DNA from: CAVZTX01 sp963778375
GTDB taxonomy: Bacteria; Chloroflexota; Ktedonobacteria; Ktedonobacterales; Ktedonobacteraceae
Length of the DNA: 64,000 nucleotides
Direction: 5' to 3'
Assembly: GCA_963778375.1 (NCBI GenBank)
Contig: CAVZTX010000030.1
Coordinates: forward strand, 62,001 to 126,000
Position 1 is the first letter of the stretch, and the number at the start of each line of letters is the position of its first letter. The translations under genes were made by a program, and so were the position numbers. Below are positions 8,331 to 18,271 of this stretch, piece by piece. The notes beneath the pieces are model-generated. The model ran no database searches. It was not told the DNA's origin and worked only from the letters and a program-made list of their open reading frames with translations.

Positions 8331-10046
8331 CTAGAACCCGATCACATCACTTCCGCCTTGTGTTCCACCGCTGCCTGTATTCCAGTACATAGGACGTTCC
8401 GCAACGAAGGGCTTACTGGCCGTCACGACCATCGATACCTCGTAACCCTTGAAGGTATCGTTGGGTACGATCAGGTTTTGTAGTACTAATCCAACGATAT
8501 CGATGGTGAAGCGGCTCTTCGCACCAACCGTGTACGATGCCGCAAAAGATTTGCCATCCTCGTTAACCAGTGTGACCTTGATGGACTCACTGTTCGTTGT
8601 TGGATTTTGTAGGGTCAACCATTCATCGAAGCCTACATTGGTATAGCCTTCCGCGAAGCCGAAGGCTGTAACTGCTGCCGGACCGCCTTGCCCCACTACA
8701 TCCGTTACACCCGTAACAGCGAGGTTTCTGCCATTGGCCACATGGTTGTACTGGAAGAACATCTCGCGCTGGGCGATAAAGTTGGCATTTCCAGTAATCT
8801 CTGCTGAGACATCTGGTGTTGGTTGGCAGGGATTGGTATCGCAGGTACCCAAATGATTGGCGATGGTTGCATTCACATCAACGAAGGTCTGGCTTAGGGC
8901 CGAGACGGTCTGCGAAACCGTTTCGTTATGACCGTTGCTGAACTCAAGCAGAACGTTTGCTGTGACTGCGGTTGTACCGAAGTTGGCCAGAATAAGGTTT
9001 TCCTGGAAGCTTCCGCCTGTGTAGCCCTCTGCGAAGAGCCAGTCACTTTTAAGTGTCTGTTCACCTACTACCGATGCAGAGCCAGAAACGGTGTGGGCAT
9101 TGCCTGCACTGATATTGCTAAAGTATGTAGGGCGCTCTACGACTACAGGCTGGTCAGAAGTCACTACCACTGCTGCGTGATGTACAGAGGTGCTACTTGT
9201 CGGGACGATCGTTCCACGCGCACCAGCAGCGACCTGGAGGGTTTGTGTCGCAACAACCGAGCCACCACTATTGTAAGTGGCTGTGATGTTTGCCACGGTC
9301 GTACCTGGATTGAGGATCGTAATAAACGACGCGTAGCCTGGGCCGCTTGACACATCGGCGAAGTAGAAAGTCTTGCCTGTATGGGTCGCTCCCAGCACAT
9401 CGCTGCCGCTGCTCACGCCAGCGAAGTTGGTAAAGTACATTGGACGTTCAGCAATTACTCCCTTACAGCTAGGTGTCGTTGTCGAGTCGACCTGGATGAA
9501 AGCGGAGTCCGTCTGGGAGCTAGTCGAATTCGTCGCTATATTGAGATCGGTATTAACCGATTCGGTGAAGCGGCTGGCATGGAGTATGCTTGCTGTCTTG
9601 GTGATTGGACTGCCACTGCCCAGAAAATACTCTATATTAACTGAACAATCATTCACGCTATCTGTGTTCTCAATTGTGAGAAACTCGCTGAAACCCTCTC
9701 CTACTTTTCCTTCAGCAAAGTACCACGTCTTACTACCCAGGCCTGATCCAGAAGGAGGCGTAGCAGTAGGAGTCATTGTCGACGTTGGCGAAGCCGTTGG
9801 TGAAGTCGTTGGTGAAGGTTTAGGGGTTTTCGTAACTGTTGGTGAAGCCTTGGGGGTCTTTGTAACTGTTGGTGAAGCCGTAGATGTTCCGGTAGGTGTT
9901 TTAAGGGCCATTGCTGAAGTAGCATGGGCAGACAGCATTGGAAAAGTGAAGATAGCCGCGATCATAGCTACCAGCGCTAGTAATCCAGCAAATGCTGCCC
10001 AATAGTGTCGCGCATGCGGCCTTGCATGGTCAACTTTATGTTTCAT
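8331..10046 (-). CDS. secreted/surface protein with four FAEG...ERPMY repeats
   Basis: 571 residues. An N-terminal signal/membrane segment (about 15-43, ending in SAHATSA) is followed by a threonine/proline linker with repeated TPKASPTVTKTP units (about 50-98). Four tandem domains of roughly 105-130 residues follow. Each opens with a W/F-x-FAEG motif, continues with E-x-LTIxN, and closes with a V-x-ERPMY or ERPTY motif. The domains look like beta-sandwich surface modules, probably exported by Sec and displayed outside the cell. ATG 10046 follows AAGGAG. Ligand and function are unknown. Confidence 0.85.
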   Translation of the reverse strand: MKHKVDHARPHARHYWAAFAGLLALVAMIAAIFTFPMLSAHATSAMALKTPTGTSTASPTVTKTPKASPTVTKTPKPSPTTSPTASPTSTMTPTATPPSGSGLGSKTWYFAEGKVGEGFSEFLTIENTDSVNDCSVNIEYFLGSGSPITKTASILHASRFTESVNTDLNIATNSTSSQTDSAFIQVDSTTTPSCKGVIAERPMYFTNFAGVSSGSDVLGATHTGKTFYFADVSSGPGYASFITILNPGTTVANITATYNSGGSVVATQTLQVAAGARGTIVPTSSTSVHHAAVVVTSDQPVVVERPTYFSNISAGNAHTVSGSASVVGEQTLKSDWLFAEGYTGGSFQENLILANFGTTAVTANVLLEFSNGHNETVSQTVSALSQTFVDVNATIANHLGTCDTNPCQPTPDVSAEITGNANFIAQREMFFQYNHVANGRNLAVTGVTDVVGQGGPAAVTAFGFAEGYTNVGFDEWLTLQNPTTNSESIKVTLVNEDGKSFAASYTVGAKSRFTIDIVGLVLQNLIVPNDTFKGYEVSMVVTASKPFVAERPMYWNTGSGGTQGGSDVIGF

Positions 10047-10406
10047 TGTCTTAACTCCTTATCTGCGCATCCATCTTGCGCGATCAAGTTACCATTTTTC
10101 CCGGGATTAATGGACTTACTATAGAGCTACATCTATCTATTCAATGGGTGGATGAGGTTGTGATCTGGTTATGAAATGGAACTTAGATAGGAGTTTTCTT
10201 AACTTGTGGTTGGTTAGTTATTTGGAGATGCTACTTGTCATCCTGAGCGAAGCGAAGGATCTCAGGGTGCGGCGAGCCAGATCCTGAGCGGAGCGAAGGA
10301 TGACAAGGAACGGAGCGAAGGGATGAGAGGCAGGGCACCTCTCAAGTCCGTTCGCGGAAAGCTTTATCTCCAGATGTCTCTGAGATGTTCGCTTTTATTG
10401 TGTTAA
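10047..10406. repeat. intergenic region with a REP-like nested inverted repeat (about 10236-10331)
   Basis: Two units, TCATCCTGAGCGAAGCGAAG (from 10239) and CCTGAGCGGAGCGAAGGATG (from 10283), face each other through their ATCCT/AGGAT ends. Each unit is itself a small hairpin (ATCCT...AGGAT), and a third GGAACGGAGCGAAGGG piece follows. The same kind of GAGCGAAGCGAAGGAT unit is known as a dispersed repeat in many bacterial genomes. No transposase is present. The rest of the interval holds no visible gene. Confidence 0.7.
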
Positions 10407-12602
10407 CTAGGATTTGTGCAGGTCAACGAAGGTAGGTTGGCCCTTATGTAGAAAGGTGAAGGCAAGGCGTGTCCAGCCATCGGGAAAGTTTGGGGTGGTG
10501 GTGTAACCATCCTCAGTCAGGCATAGACCAGCAAAACCGAGAATCGCTGCCTGCCAGACTGCTCCACAGCACGCATCGTGGATGCCCTCGGCCGTATTCA
10601 AGCGCAAATTCTCAAGATCCACTAGCGCACCTTTCATGAAAAGGTCATAGGCTACGTCGATATACCCCAGTTCACACGCGAGAATGACATGGAGCGCTGG
10701 AGTCAAAGATGAACCATAATCATGGTCGGTAATTGGATAGTAGTAATCCCAATTTACGCGCTTTGTCTGTAGATCGAACTGGTGATTGAGTATAGTGAGC
10801 AGCATCAAAACATCGGCCTGTTTGATGAATCTGTATTTTTGTACGGCTTCCATACCGAGAATGGCCTGGTAGGAGGCAGTGCGACCCTTATATTTCTCCT
10901 GATCGAGCGGCTTGAGTTTGAAAAAGCCATCAAACTGCTCGAACAATCCAGTATGCTTATCTTGCGGGATACGCATGTGGGCGACTACATCGCGCCAACG
11001 TTCCAGGAGGTTCTCTGTCAAATTCAATTGTTTTGTCAGATCCTGGGCTTTCTCGGGAGCGTGAGTATGGAGCCAATCGAGTACGTCAAGAGCAGTCTGG
11101 ATATTCCATCTTGCCATATAGTTCGTATAGGCGTTATTGTTCACACCCTCATGCCACTCATCAGGACCAATCACGCCATTGATCTCGTAGTCACGACGCT
11201 CTGGTGAATACTCAGCTCTGCTAGCCCAGAACTGTGCCGTGCTGAGCAAGATCTCAGCGCCGTACTCGCGTATATATTCGTCATCGCCTGTTACTTGCCA
11301 ATACTGCCAGTTGGAAAATGCAACGCTTGCTGTGATATGTAACTCAATGCGTCCATTTGGCACGGGAATAAGCTCGCCACTTTCGGGGTGAATAATGGTA
11401 TCAGGGGTAGCTTCAAGTCCATCGAGTGTGCTTTCCCAGGGGAATTGAGCGCCTTCGTAGCCATTATGCTTCGCTTTGGCACGTGCTGCTGGCAAGAGAT
11501 GGTAGCGATAAAGCAGCAGGTTGCGTGCGATAGAAGGATATACGTAGCTGAAGAAAGGAAGCATGAAAATCTCGGTATCGTGGAAGATGTGGCCGCGATA
11601 GCCGAAGCCGGTCAGTCCTTTGGCAGCGATGCTATAGCGGCTATCATCAGGAGAGGCACTGATGCGCAGTTGATAGATACTGTAACGAACCGCTTGCTGA
11701 GCTTTATCGTCTCCCTCGATAATGATATCTGAGGTCTGCCAGAAGCGCTGCCACGCAGCAGTATGTTCTGCTAGTAACGTCTCATAAACATGGCCCCCGG
11801 TACTTTGTGAGCTTTGTATTAGCCGTGTGTGATGGTCAAGTGCGGCCTGACGAGGAGTTTCCACATCCCGTGTGGTGTACATAACGACGATCTTTTCTGC
11901 TGTTACCGTTTCTCCGGGAGTCAATTTTCCTTGAAACTCGATACTTGGAGCGATATCAGAATCAAATATGTATTTAGAGAAGCCCCGAGCCTGGGTAGTA
12001 AAACTCATAGCCTGTACGAGTTGCACACCATTGTGACGCGTTTTCGATTGTAACCAGATGACTTCATCATTATGCCCCTCGTCAACAGACTCCCAGTGCA
12101 TCAAGTTGTTATTACCTACCGCTGTATTGATCGTTGCTCGCAAAATAAGATCCAGTTCACCTTGTGCCGCGGGTTGCTCTTCGGCGGTTACGCTGTAACG
12201 AATGGCCCCGACATTCGCATCGGTCAGGCAGGCAAAGCGTTCACTTTAAATCTTGAGGCGCATGCCCTTTGGGCTTTCCCAACGTACGGTTCGGCTGAGC
12301 ACTCCGCGCTGCATGTCCAGGACGCGACGATACTCAAGTATTTTGCCCTTACCTAGGCGAAAGCGCTCCCCATTGACAAACAACTTGATGGGCAGCCAGT
12401 CGGGAGCATTGGCCAGTTCCTCTTTACCGATAGGAATGCTATCGAAGACGCCATAAAGTAAAGTGCCAGGTAATGCTCCAAGGTAGCCTTCCTCGAAGGT
12501 TCCCCGTGTGCCAAAATTGCCATTGCCGATGGTATAGACCGTTTCCTGGACATGGAGCTTTTTTGGGTCAAAACTATCTTCACTTATATGCCAGGTATTC
12601 AC
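10407..12602 (-). pseudogene. GH65 disaccharide phosphorylase interrupted by one in-frame stop
   Basis: The frame from GTG 12602 (behind GAGAGAGGG) to the stop at 10407 encodes about 731 residues, close to the 750-790 of GH65 maltose, trehalose or kojibiose phosphorylases, but contains a TAA at 12246-12248 between RLKI and SERFACL. There is no frameshift: the sequence on both sides is in one frame and reads as continuous GH65. The catalytic acid motif GPDEWHEGVNNNAYTN and the GYRGHIFHDTEIFMLP substrate region are intact. The reaction splits an alpha-glucoside with phosphate to give beta-glucose-1-phosphate. pgmB lies 35 bp upstream in the same direction. A sequencing error is possible. Confidence 0.88.
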
Positions 12603-12637
12603 AATTACCCTCTCTCATAAGAAGTTTTTAATTTTAT

Positions 12638-13282
12638 TTAGTTTAGCAGGTCTTGCAAGTGCTTGTTAGCGAGAGTGGGGAGCACTTTGTCTGCGCGGTG
12701 AAAACGCTCTTGTGGACCGATACCCAGACCCAGCATCCCACCAGCTTTGGCAGCCTCAATACCTGCATCAGCATCTTCGATTACCAGGCTATTGGATGTT
12801 GGAACGTTTAAGATCCCGGCTGCATAGATAAAAATATCGGGTGCAGGTTTGCTGTTAGAGACGCTGTAACCGTCAGCAAGCCCATCCAGGTATTGCATAA
12901 TGTCCAGGTGTTCGATCACCGTGCGGCAGTTTTTACTGGCGGAGGCAATCGCGACTTTAATACCTGCATCGCGAATCTCCTGTAAAAGCTCCTTGCCACC
13001 GGCAACCAGGTCGGCGGGTGTCATGGATTTGATCATCTCGGTGTAATAGCGGTTTTTGCGATCCATCATTTCCTGTATCTGGGCTTCAGAATAGTTGCGG
13101 CCTCGAATGATGTACATCAAAGAATTGCGGCGATCGACACCGCGCAGATGCTCATCGTTCTCCTCGCGGGTGAAAGGAATGCCTTCATCGTCCGCAAGGT
13201 GTTTCCATGCGCGGTAGTGGTATTCCGAAGTATCTGTCAGGACTCCATCAAGGTCGAAAATAATAGCTTTCGGTGTTTGCAT
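12638..13282 (-). CDS. pgmB: beta-phosphoglucomutase (HAD family)
   Basis: 214 residues, the normal length. The enzyme converts beta-glucose-1-phosphate to glucose-6-phosphate. The HAD nucleophile motif DLDGVLTD is at about residues 10-17, the cap begins with the TSEYHYRAWKHLADDEGI segment, motif II is IASASKN and motif III/IV is SKPAPDIF with IEDADAGI. The gene directly precedes the GH65 phosphorylase, the classic pairing: phosphorylase makes beta-G1P, PgmB feeds it into glycolysis. ATG 13282 follows GGAG. Confidence 0.95.
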   Translation of the reverse strand: MQTPKAIIFDLDGVLTDTSEYHYRAWKHLADDEGIPFTREENDEHLRGVDRRNSLMYIIRGRNYSEAQIQEMMDRKNRYYTEMIKSMTPADLVAGGKELLQEIRDAGIKVAIASASKNCRTVIEHLDIMQYLDGLADGYSVSNSKPAPDIFIYAAGILNVPTSNSLVIEDADAGIEAAKAGGMLGLGIGPQERFHRADKVLPTLANKHLQDLLN

Positions 13283-13423
13283 GATCGTATGTTCTCCAAT
13301 GGGTAATAGATTGACTCTCCTCCTGTCAGAAGGAGCGGTGCAACTTGATTTTTGCTCCTACAAGAGTAACGGCCTAGAGCCAGAGAAAGTAGCAAGATCA
13401 GGAGAAGCGGAAAGACGACAGAA

Positions 13424-14659
13424 TTACCAGGTTGTTTCGCGCTTCACTGCTGGCCCCGCCAGAAACGAGGCAGTAATCGCTATAATCCCAAAGAGCAGAA
13501 TTGAGCCAAAGGCGGGCGTGAAGCTGCCAGTCCGCTCGAAAAGAAAGCCAATCAGGGGTGGACCTAAAAGCACCGTTGGAATAGAGATCACGCTTGCCAC
13601 CGCCTGAGCTACCCCTTTGCTAACTCCACGGAGATGCGCGGCCTCGTTGAAGACCGATGTATAGGGGATAGTGGCCCCGATTGCAATCAATGCCATGCCA
13701 ATAATGGCGAGTGGAGGGAAGCGTAAAGGAATGGCGAGCACAGCCACGCCTAAACTGCCCATGATCGTTCCGATGCGTAGGAGTGGAATCGCGCCAATAA
13801 CGCGCCGTGCCAGCAGGATGCCGCCCAAGGGCCGGAAGAACATACCGGTAAGAAGGGCCAGCGAACCGAGTGTCGCTGCCAGGGCCAGTGGAATGCCATA
13901 CTGGTGAGCGAGATAGATGGCGATCCAGGCCGCGATGGCGTTACCCAACCCAAAGGTTCCCATATGCGAAAGGCCCAGCGTCCAGACTGAGGGTGAACGG
14001 ACTCCCGCCATCACATCCACCTGTACCGGCTCGTGCGCCTCTTCACCATCATTGATACATAACCACGCAAGTATGGAGGCAATACCGAGTAGTCCCCAGA
14101 GGAGGAAAGAACCACGCCAGCCGAACCATGTAAGGAGCAAGGGCGTAACTAGCAGCCCAAGTCCTGAGCCAACCTGTACCGATCCTCCATAAAGACCCTG
14201 CCCAAGTGGAGCATGTTTCCCCATGTTTGAGGCTGCGCGGGCACCAGCCACAAAGGCTGCCCCAGAACCGAAGCCAACGATTGTACGACATACGAGTATC
14301 CAGATGAAGTTGGGGAAGAGCGGAAGTAATATACCTCCCAGAGTGAAGAGGATTGAGGAAACAAGCAGTACGGGCCGCGATCCATAGCGATCCGAAAGAA
14401 TACCTGCGGGTATATACATCACAGCCAGCCCAAGAAATAGGAAGGTTGAAAGCAACCCAGCCTGTCCGCTATCAATATGTAGATCGCTTCGCATGATAGG
14501 AATGAGCGGCCCATAGTTGGTATAGTGAACGGCGACGACTACCGAGGTCAGGCAAACGGCGAAGATGCGTAGGAGGAGGCTACTGGCATGCAGGTGCTTG
14601 TGCTGAGGCGTAAGTTTGGGTTCTTCTAGGGGGGAGTTAGAGATATGGGGTTGGGACAT
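13424..14659 (-). CDS. MFS transporter (nitrate/cyanate-porter-like branch)
   Basis: 411 residues with about twelve hydrophobic segments. The MFS signature between TM2 and TM3 appears as GILSDRYGSRPVLL. The pattern (HYTNYGPLIPIMRSDLHIDS at TM1) resembles the NarK/CynX-type branch rather than sugar porters. It lies 141 bp upstream of pgmB on the same strand, so a role in disaccharide uptake is possible but not shown by sequence. ATG 14659 is preceded by AAGGAGC. Confidence 0.88.
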   Translation of the reverse strand: MSQPHISNSPLEEPKLTPQHKHLHASSLLLRIFAVCLTSVVVAVHYTNYGPLIPIMRSDLHIDSGQAGLLSTFLFLGLAVMYIPAGILSDRYGSRPVLLVSSILFTLGGILLPLFPNFIWILVCRTIVGFGSGAAFVAGARAASNMGKHAPLGQGLYGGSVQVGSGLGLLVTPLLLTWFGWRGSFLLWGLLGIASILAWLCINDGEEAHEPVQVDVMAGVRSPSVWTLGLSHMGTFGLGNAIAAWIAIYLAHQYGIPLALAATLGSLALLTGMFFRPLGGILLARRVIGAIPLLRIGTIMGSLGVAVLAIPLRFPPLAIIGMALIAIGATIPYTSVFNEAAHLRGVSKGVAQAVASVISIPTVLLGPPLIGFLFERTGSFTPAFGSILLFGIIAITASFLAGPAVKRETTW

Positions 14660-15067
14660 AAGGGAAATTGCTCCTTGGTAAGTGTGCGCTTATTTTGATA
14701 ATGGTTGTAATAGACCATGCGAGGGTAGAAGGTGTCAAGGGAAATGTACTAATCGAATTGCTTGTATAAAACACATCTCCCTGACTATGAGTTAGCATAG
14801 ATTGAGAAAGCGAGTGACATCAAAGCCAGGATAGGGTGTATCACCTCGCATAATCCAATTTTTAAGAATACGAATTAGTAACAAATGTTACATAAGATGA
14901 GCATAAGTTCTCAAACTCACTTTCATAAAGAGTTCACAGTCTTCCCCTCCGAGAACCCTGCGCCAGTCCAGGACTTTCAGTTCTAACGATAAACCGGGAA
15001 CAGGATTTACTTCCTGACGATATGCTATAATTTCGCAAGTCAAAGAATGGAAAAAGAGGTTTTTACT
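14660..15067. other. divergent intergenic region with a candidate -10 box
   Basis: About 400 bp between the MFS gene and the HD gene. TATAAT at 15026-15031 lies 36 bp before the ATG at 15068 and is a likely -10 element, but no good -35 is seen. No ORF with a ribosome-binding site was found. Confidence 0.4.
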
Positions 15068-15640
15068 ATGTCACTTACACCACGCTTCGAGGAAGCGTTG
15101 ATTTATGCGACACATTTGCACGCAACTCAATCCCGCAAGGGGTCGGCAACTCCATATATTGCGCATTTGATGGCGGTGACGGCACTTGTGCTTGAAAATG
15201 GAGGGAATGAGGATGAGGCGATTGCGGCATTGCTACATGATGCGGTCGAAGACCAGGGAGGGGCAGCGACACGCGAGGAGATTCGCCGACGCTTTGGAGA
15301 TAAGATTGTGGAGATTGTAGATGGATGTACCGATGCTGACACTGTTCCAAAGCCGCCCTGGAGACCACGTAAGGAGGCGTTCATAGCTCGTCTTGGTAAG
15401 GCTTCTGCATCTGTGCGCCTGGTTGTGGCGGCGGATAAACTACACAATGCGCGTGCCGTGCTTGGCGATTATCGGGTGCTGGGGGAGTCATTGTGGCAGC
15501 GTTTCAAGGGCGGTAAGGAGGGAACGCTGTGGTACTACCGGGCAGCCACAGATGCGTTACGAGCATCTGGAACAACTCCTTTGCTCGATGAGTTGGATCG
15601 GGTTGTTTCGGAGCTTGAATATCTTGCTGCACGAGTCTGA
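15068..15640 (+). CDS. HD-domain phosphohydrolase, RelA/SpoT-hydrolase-like (small alarmone hydrolase type)
   Basis: 190 residues forming a single HD domain with no synthetase, TGS or ACT domain. Metal-binding residues include H33 (YIAHLMAV), H57-D58 (LLHDAVED) and the later ADKLHNAR motif, which is diagnostic of the SpoT/MESH1 group that removes pyrophosphate from (p)ppGpp. Family knowledge suggests alarmone degradation; other pyrophosphorylated substrates are possible. ATG 15068 is chosen over 15047 because AAGAGG lies just upstream. Confidence 0.85.
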   Translation: MSLTPRFEEALIYATHLHATQSRKGSATPYIAHLMAVTALVLENGGNEDEAIAALLHDAVEDQGGAATREEIRRRFGDKIVEIVDGCTDADTVPKPPWRPRKEAFIARLGKASASVRLVVAADKLHNARAVLGDYRVLGESLWQRFKGGKEGTLWYYRAATDALRASGTTPLLDELDRVVSELEYLAARV

Positions 15641-15677
15641 TGTATGCATGGTAAGATTACCATGTATACCTTACTAT

Positions 15678-16172
15678 TCATTCTTGCGCGAACGAAACCG
15701 CGTGGCTACTGACTTGAAGACGTATACGTTTTTGCTTGCTTACTAGAATAGCCTCAGCTTCGATCACATGCTGAAGTCGCAAGGCGATCAACTCCGCTCC
15801 GTTGCGTTCGGCATTGATTACTGCCACCATCGTATTGGAGCCATTGAGACTGAGCAGGTCGTCCTTACGCATATGCTGTCGGAGGGGTGGCAGCAGCTTA
15901 CGCAGTGCTTGCATGACGAGCCGTTCATCGCGCTCGCGCTGGAAGTCGCTCTCGCCATTTTTCAAGAGGCTGAGGTGGAAGACAATCACGCTTTGAGTAT
16001 TGCTGATGCGCCGCAGCTTGCGCTGTTCATCTTCCAGCGCCTTCGTGGAGGCAACGGCTTGCCAGACATGATGGGAGTGTTTACGCAGCACGTCATAGTG
16101 GCCTTGTACGCGTGCCAGCCCTTCCATTGCTATTGTCCCGATTGTCCAGAGCACTTCCTTTGGAGTTCCCAT
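15678..16172 (-). CDS. degenerate GGDEF-like domain protein
   Basis: 164 residues. The segment SVIVFHLSLLKNGESDFQRE followed by VMQALRKLLPPLRQHMRKDDLLSLNG follows the layout of a diguanylate-cyclase domain (long helix, then DxLARxGGDEF). The active-site signature is replaced by NGSNTMVAVI, so it cannot be a working cyclase of the standard type. No good ribosome-binding site is seen at the ATG, and the start overlaps the GT2 fragment upstream in another frame. It may be a remnant or a c-di-GMP-independent scaffold. Confidence 0.5.
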   Translation of the reverse strand: MGTPKEVLWTIGTIAMEGLARVQGHYDVLRKHSHHVWQAVASTKALEDEQRKLRRISNTQSVIVFHLSLLKNGESDFQRERDERLVMQALRKLLPPLRQHMRKDDLLSLNGSNTMVAVINAERNGAELIALRLQHVIEAEAILVSKQKRIRLQVSSHAVSFAQE

Positions 16173-16348
16173 GATATATGGTGCGCATCACTGTTCTGTT
16201 CCAGGATGGCGTGGAGGGTGCGTTTGATATTGGCTTCCTCGTTGTAGGCCATCACTCCAGCGCTATATTGGATTTGTTGTGTCTCTTTCGAGACTGAGGG
16301 ATGGCGTTCCGAGATAAACTCCAGTTGCTCGATCATTCCGCTTGCCAT
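16130..16348 (-). pseudogene. N-terminal fragment of a family 2 glycosyltransferase
   Basis: 72 residues starting at an ATG with a strong AAAGGAG site. Residues about 28-50 read YSAGVMAYNEEANIKRTLHA, the beta-1/NDP-sugar-binding start of GT2 enzymes, but the frame runs into unrelated sequence (SWELQRKCSGQSGQ) and stops. No remaining GT2 domain follows in any frame. It looks like a truncation joined to the GGDEF-like gene. Confidence 0.55.
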
Positions 16349-16492
16349 GATGCTTCTCCTTTGCTTCTCTGCCTACTAACCATTATCGGCACCAAAACCT
16401 GAAAGCTGAATAATACGTGTCTAGTAAGAGGTGTGATTTGAAAATGAGATAGAGTACTCTGAAAAACAAGTTCTAAAGGCCAGGAGGTTGTC

Positions 16493-17197
16493 ATGAATAT
16501 ACCGTTTAACTTTGGATTGCCGCAAATCATCTTGATCCTCATTGGCCTTGTGGGCTTGGTGCTGTTTATTACGGCGGCAAGGGGCTTGCTTGGGCGAACT
16601 GGGGAGATGGATGAAGATGAGTTTGAGAGGTATAAGCGGACAGGAATACTACCGAGACGGCGGTTTCGGTTCAAGCGCGGTATCAGCGGTATCGTGCTGA
16701 TCTTTATTGCCGTATCTTTATTATGGTTAACGTTCTTGGTGCAGTCCTATTTAGGCCTAACGGGAAATATACGGGTTGCACAGATGCGAACTTCATCTAC
16801 AAGCGCACATCAGATGAATATCGAACTGCTGCTTTATGATACCAATGGCCGCCAACTGTCCGATCATAAGTACACTGTACAGGGTGACGAATGGATGCTG
16901 CAAGCCGATTTTATCAAGTTTCCCACCTGGCTCAATGTGCTTGGTCTTCACGCAGGGTACAAGATCACGCGCCTGGAAGGAATATACCAGGACCCCAATC
17001 TTGAACGTAATTCGAAGCATACTGTTGTTGAGCTAAATGGCGGCGAAGATGGCTTCTTTACAACGATGCGTACCCAGAAATCCTGGTTTTCTCCCTTTGT
17101 GGATGCCTACTATGGCAATGCAGCCTTTGCGCCAGCCGATGGGACGTACGACATTTATGCCTCTCAGGATGGCTTGTTTGCGAAGTCGGTAGGCTAG
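16493..17197 (+). CDS. hypothetical membrane protein with two N-terminal TM helices
   Basis: 234 residues. TM helices at about 8-30 (IILILIGLVGLVLFITAARG) and 63-84 (SGIVLIFIAVSLLWLTFLVQ) flank an acidic then basic cytoplasmic loop (MDEDEFERYKRTG, RRRFRFKRG). The remaining 145 residues should lie outside and carry beta-like repeats (HQMNIELLLYDTNGRQL). No known family is recognised. AGGAGG lies 7 bases before ATG 16493, so the start is secure. It converges with the esterase gene 3 bp downstream. Confidence 0.8.
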   Translation: MNIPFNFGLPQIILILIGLVGLVLFITAARGLLGRTGEMDEDEFERYKRTGILPRRRFRFKRGISGIVLIFIAVSLLWLTFLVQSYLGLTGNIRVAQMRTSSTSAHQMNIELLLYDTNGRQLSDHKYTVQGDEWMLQADFIKFPTWLNVLGLHAGYKITRLEGIYQDPNLERNSKHTVVELNGGEDGFFTTMRTQKSWFSPFVDAYYGNAAFAPADGTYDIYASQDGLFAKSVG

Positions 17198-17199
17198 GG

Positions 17200-18051
17200 T
17201 TATTCACTGCCTAAAAGTGTGTGCAATGCCTCAACAGTGATAGCCCAGGCTGTTGAGTGGGAATCAATCAGGTCAAAGTGATCAATTCCGACCAGTTCGT
17301 GAAATGTAACCTGGTCGTTAGCTGCTTTCGCTGCTGCTACGTATGCCTGGCTCATCTCTAGCGGGACGCTTTCGTCTTTTGTGCCATGAAAGACCACCTG
17401 GGGTATTCCTAGTGGCAACAGTACTGCTGGCGAGGCGACTATGTAACGTTCAGGCACTGTGCGAGGATTACCACCAAGTAGGCCTACTACAGCATCATTG
17501 CTCAAATGAAGCCGCCAGGCCATTTCGAGATCGACGACACCTGCGAGGCTGATGGCCCCTGCTAGCTCCAAAGGCATACGCGTAATTTCATTCGTTCCAA
17601 TTAAGCCTGTCATAGCCTTTTGCAGGACATCCTCTTTTATGCGTGGTCGTGCTGCCAGCCAGAATGCCAGGTGCCCGCCCGCGGAATGCCCTACCGGTAC
17701 GACCCGTTTCAGGTCTAGATTGTAAGTGGGTGCCAGCACACGTAAATGGTCGGCGGCATGTGCGACATCCAGGAATGTTCCGGGCCAGCCACCACCCGAA
17801 TCTCCCACTCGCCTGTACTCAATGTTCCAGGCCGCGAACCCTCGCCTTGCCAGGTCTTTAGCTAACCCATCCATGAGGTCAAGTTTGTATCGTGCTCGCC
17901 AGTATCCTCCATGAATGAGAATGACGGTAGGGTGTGGGCCAGGGCCAGCGGGTAGGTATAGTTCGCCGAATTGTAGTGGCTCGGGGCCGTAGGCTAGGCG
18001 TATGGCTTTGCCGGGTGAGGGTTGTTTTGAAGGTGGGTTGAGTGAATTCAT
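17200..18051 (-). CDS. alpha/beta hydrolase (esterase/kynurenine-formamidase-like)
   Basis: 283 residues. The oxyanion-hole motif HGGYW is at about 47-51, the nucleophile elbow GHSAGG at 121-126 (S123), the acid in HGTKDES and the histidine in GIDHFDLID. The HGGYW/GHSAGG pairing is typical of arylformamidase and carboxylesterase relatives; the substrate is unknown. ATG 18051 is chosen because AAAGGAG lies five bases upstream; a longer frame to 18093 lacks a site. Confidence 0.9.
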   Translation of the reverse strand: MNSLNPPSKQPSPGKAIRLAYGPEPLQFGELYLPAGPGPHPTVILIHGGYWRARYKLDLMDGLAKDLARRGFAAWNIEYRRVGDSGGGWPGTFLDVAHAADHLRVLAPTYNLDLKRVVPVGHSAGGHLAFWLAARPRIKEDVLQKAMTGLIGTNEITRMPLELAGAISLAGVVDLEMAWRLHLSNDAVVGLLGGNPRTVPERYIVASPAVLLPLGIPQVVFHGTKDESVPLEMSQAYVAAAKAANDQVTFHELVGIDHFDLIDSHSTAWAITVEALHTLLGSE

Positions 18052-18271
18052 ATATGCTCCTTTGAGTTTCTTTTTAAGCATAGCATATTGCATCTTTGCA
18101 AAGAAAATGTAGGGGTGATGGTTGAACAGGCACTTTGGTCTGGCATCTGCTATCCCTATGCATCAAGAATGCGCCATAAAGACGTGGTTCACGGTCAGAA
18201 AGAAATACCATCCTCATTATGATATATTTACAGTAGAGAAAATAGTTTGTAAGTGAATGTACCAGGAGGCT

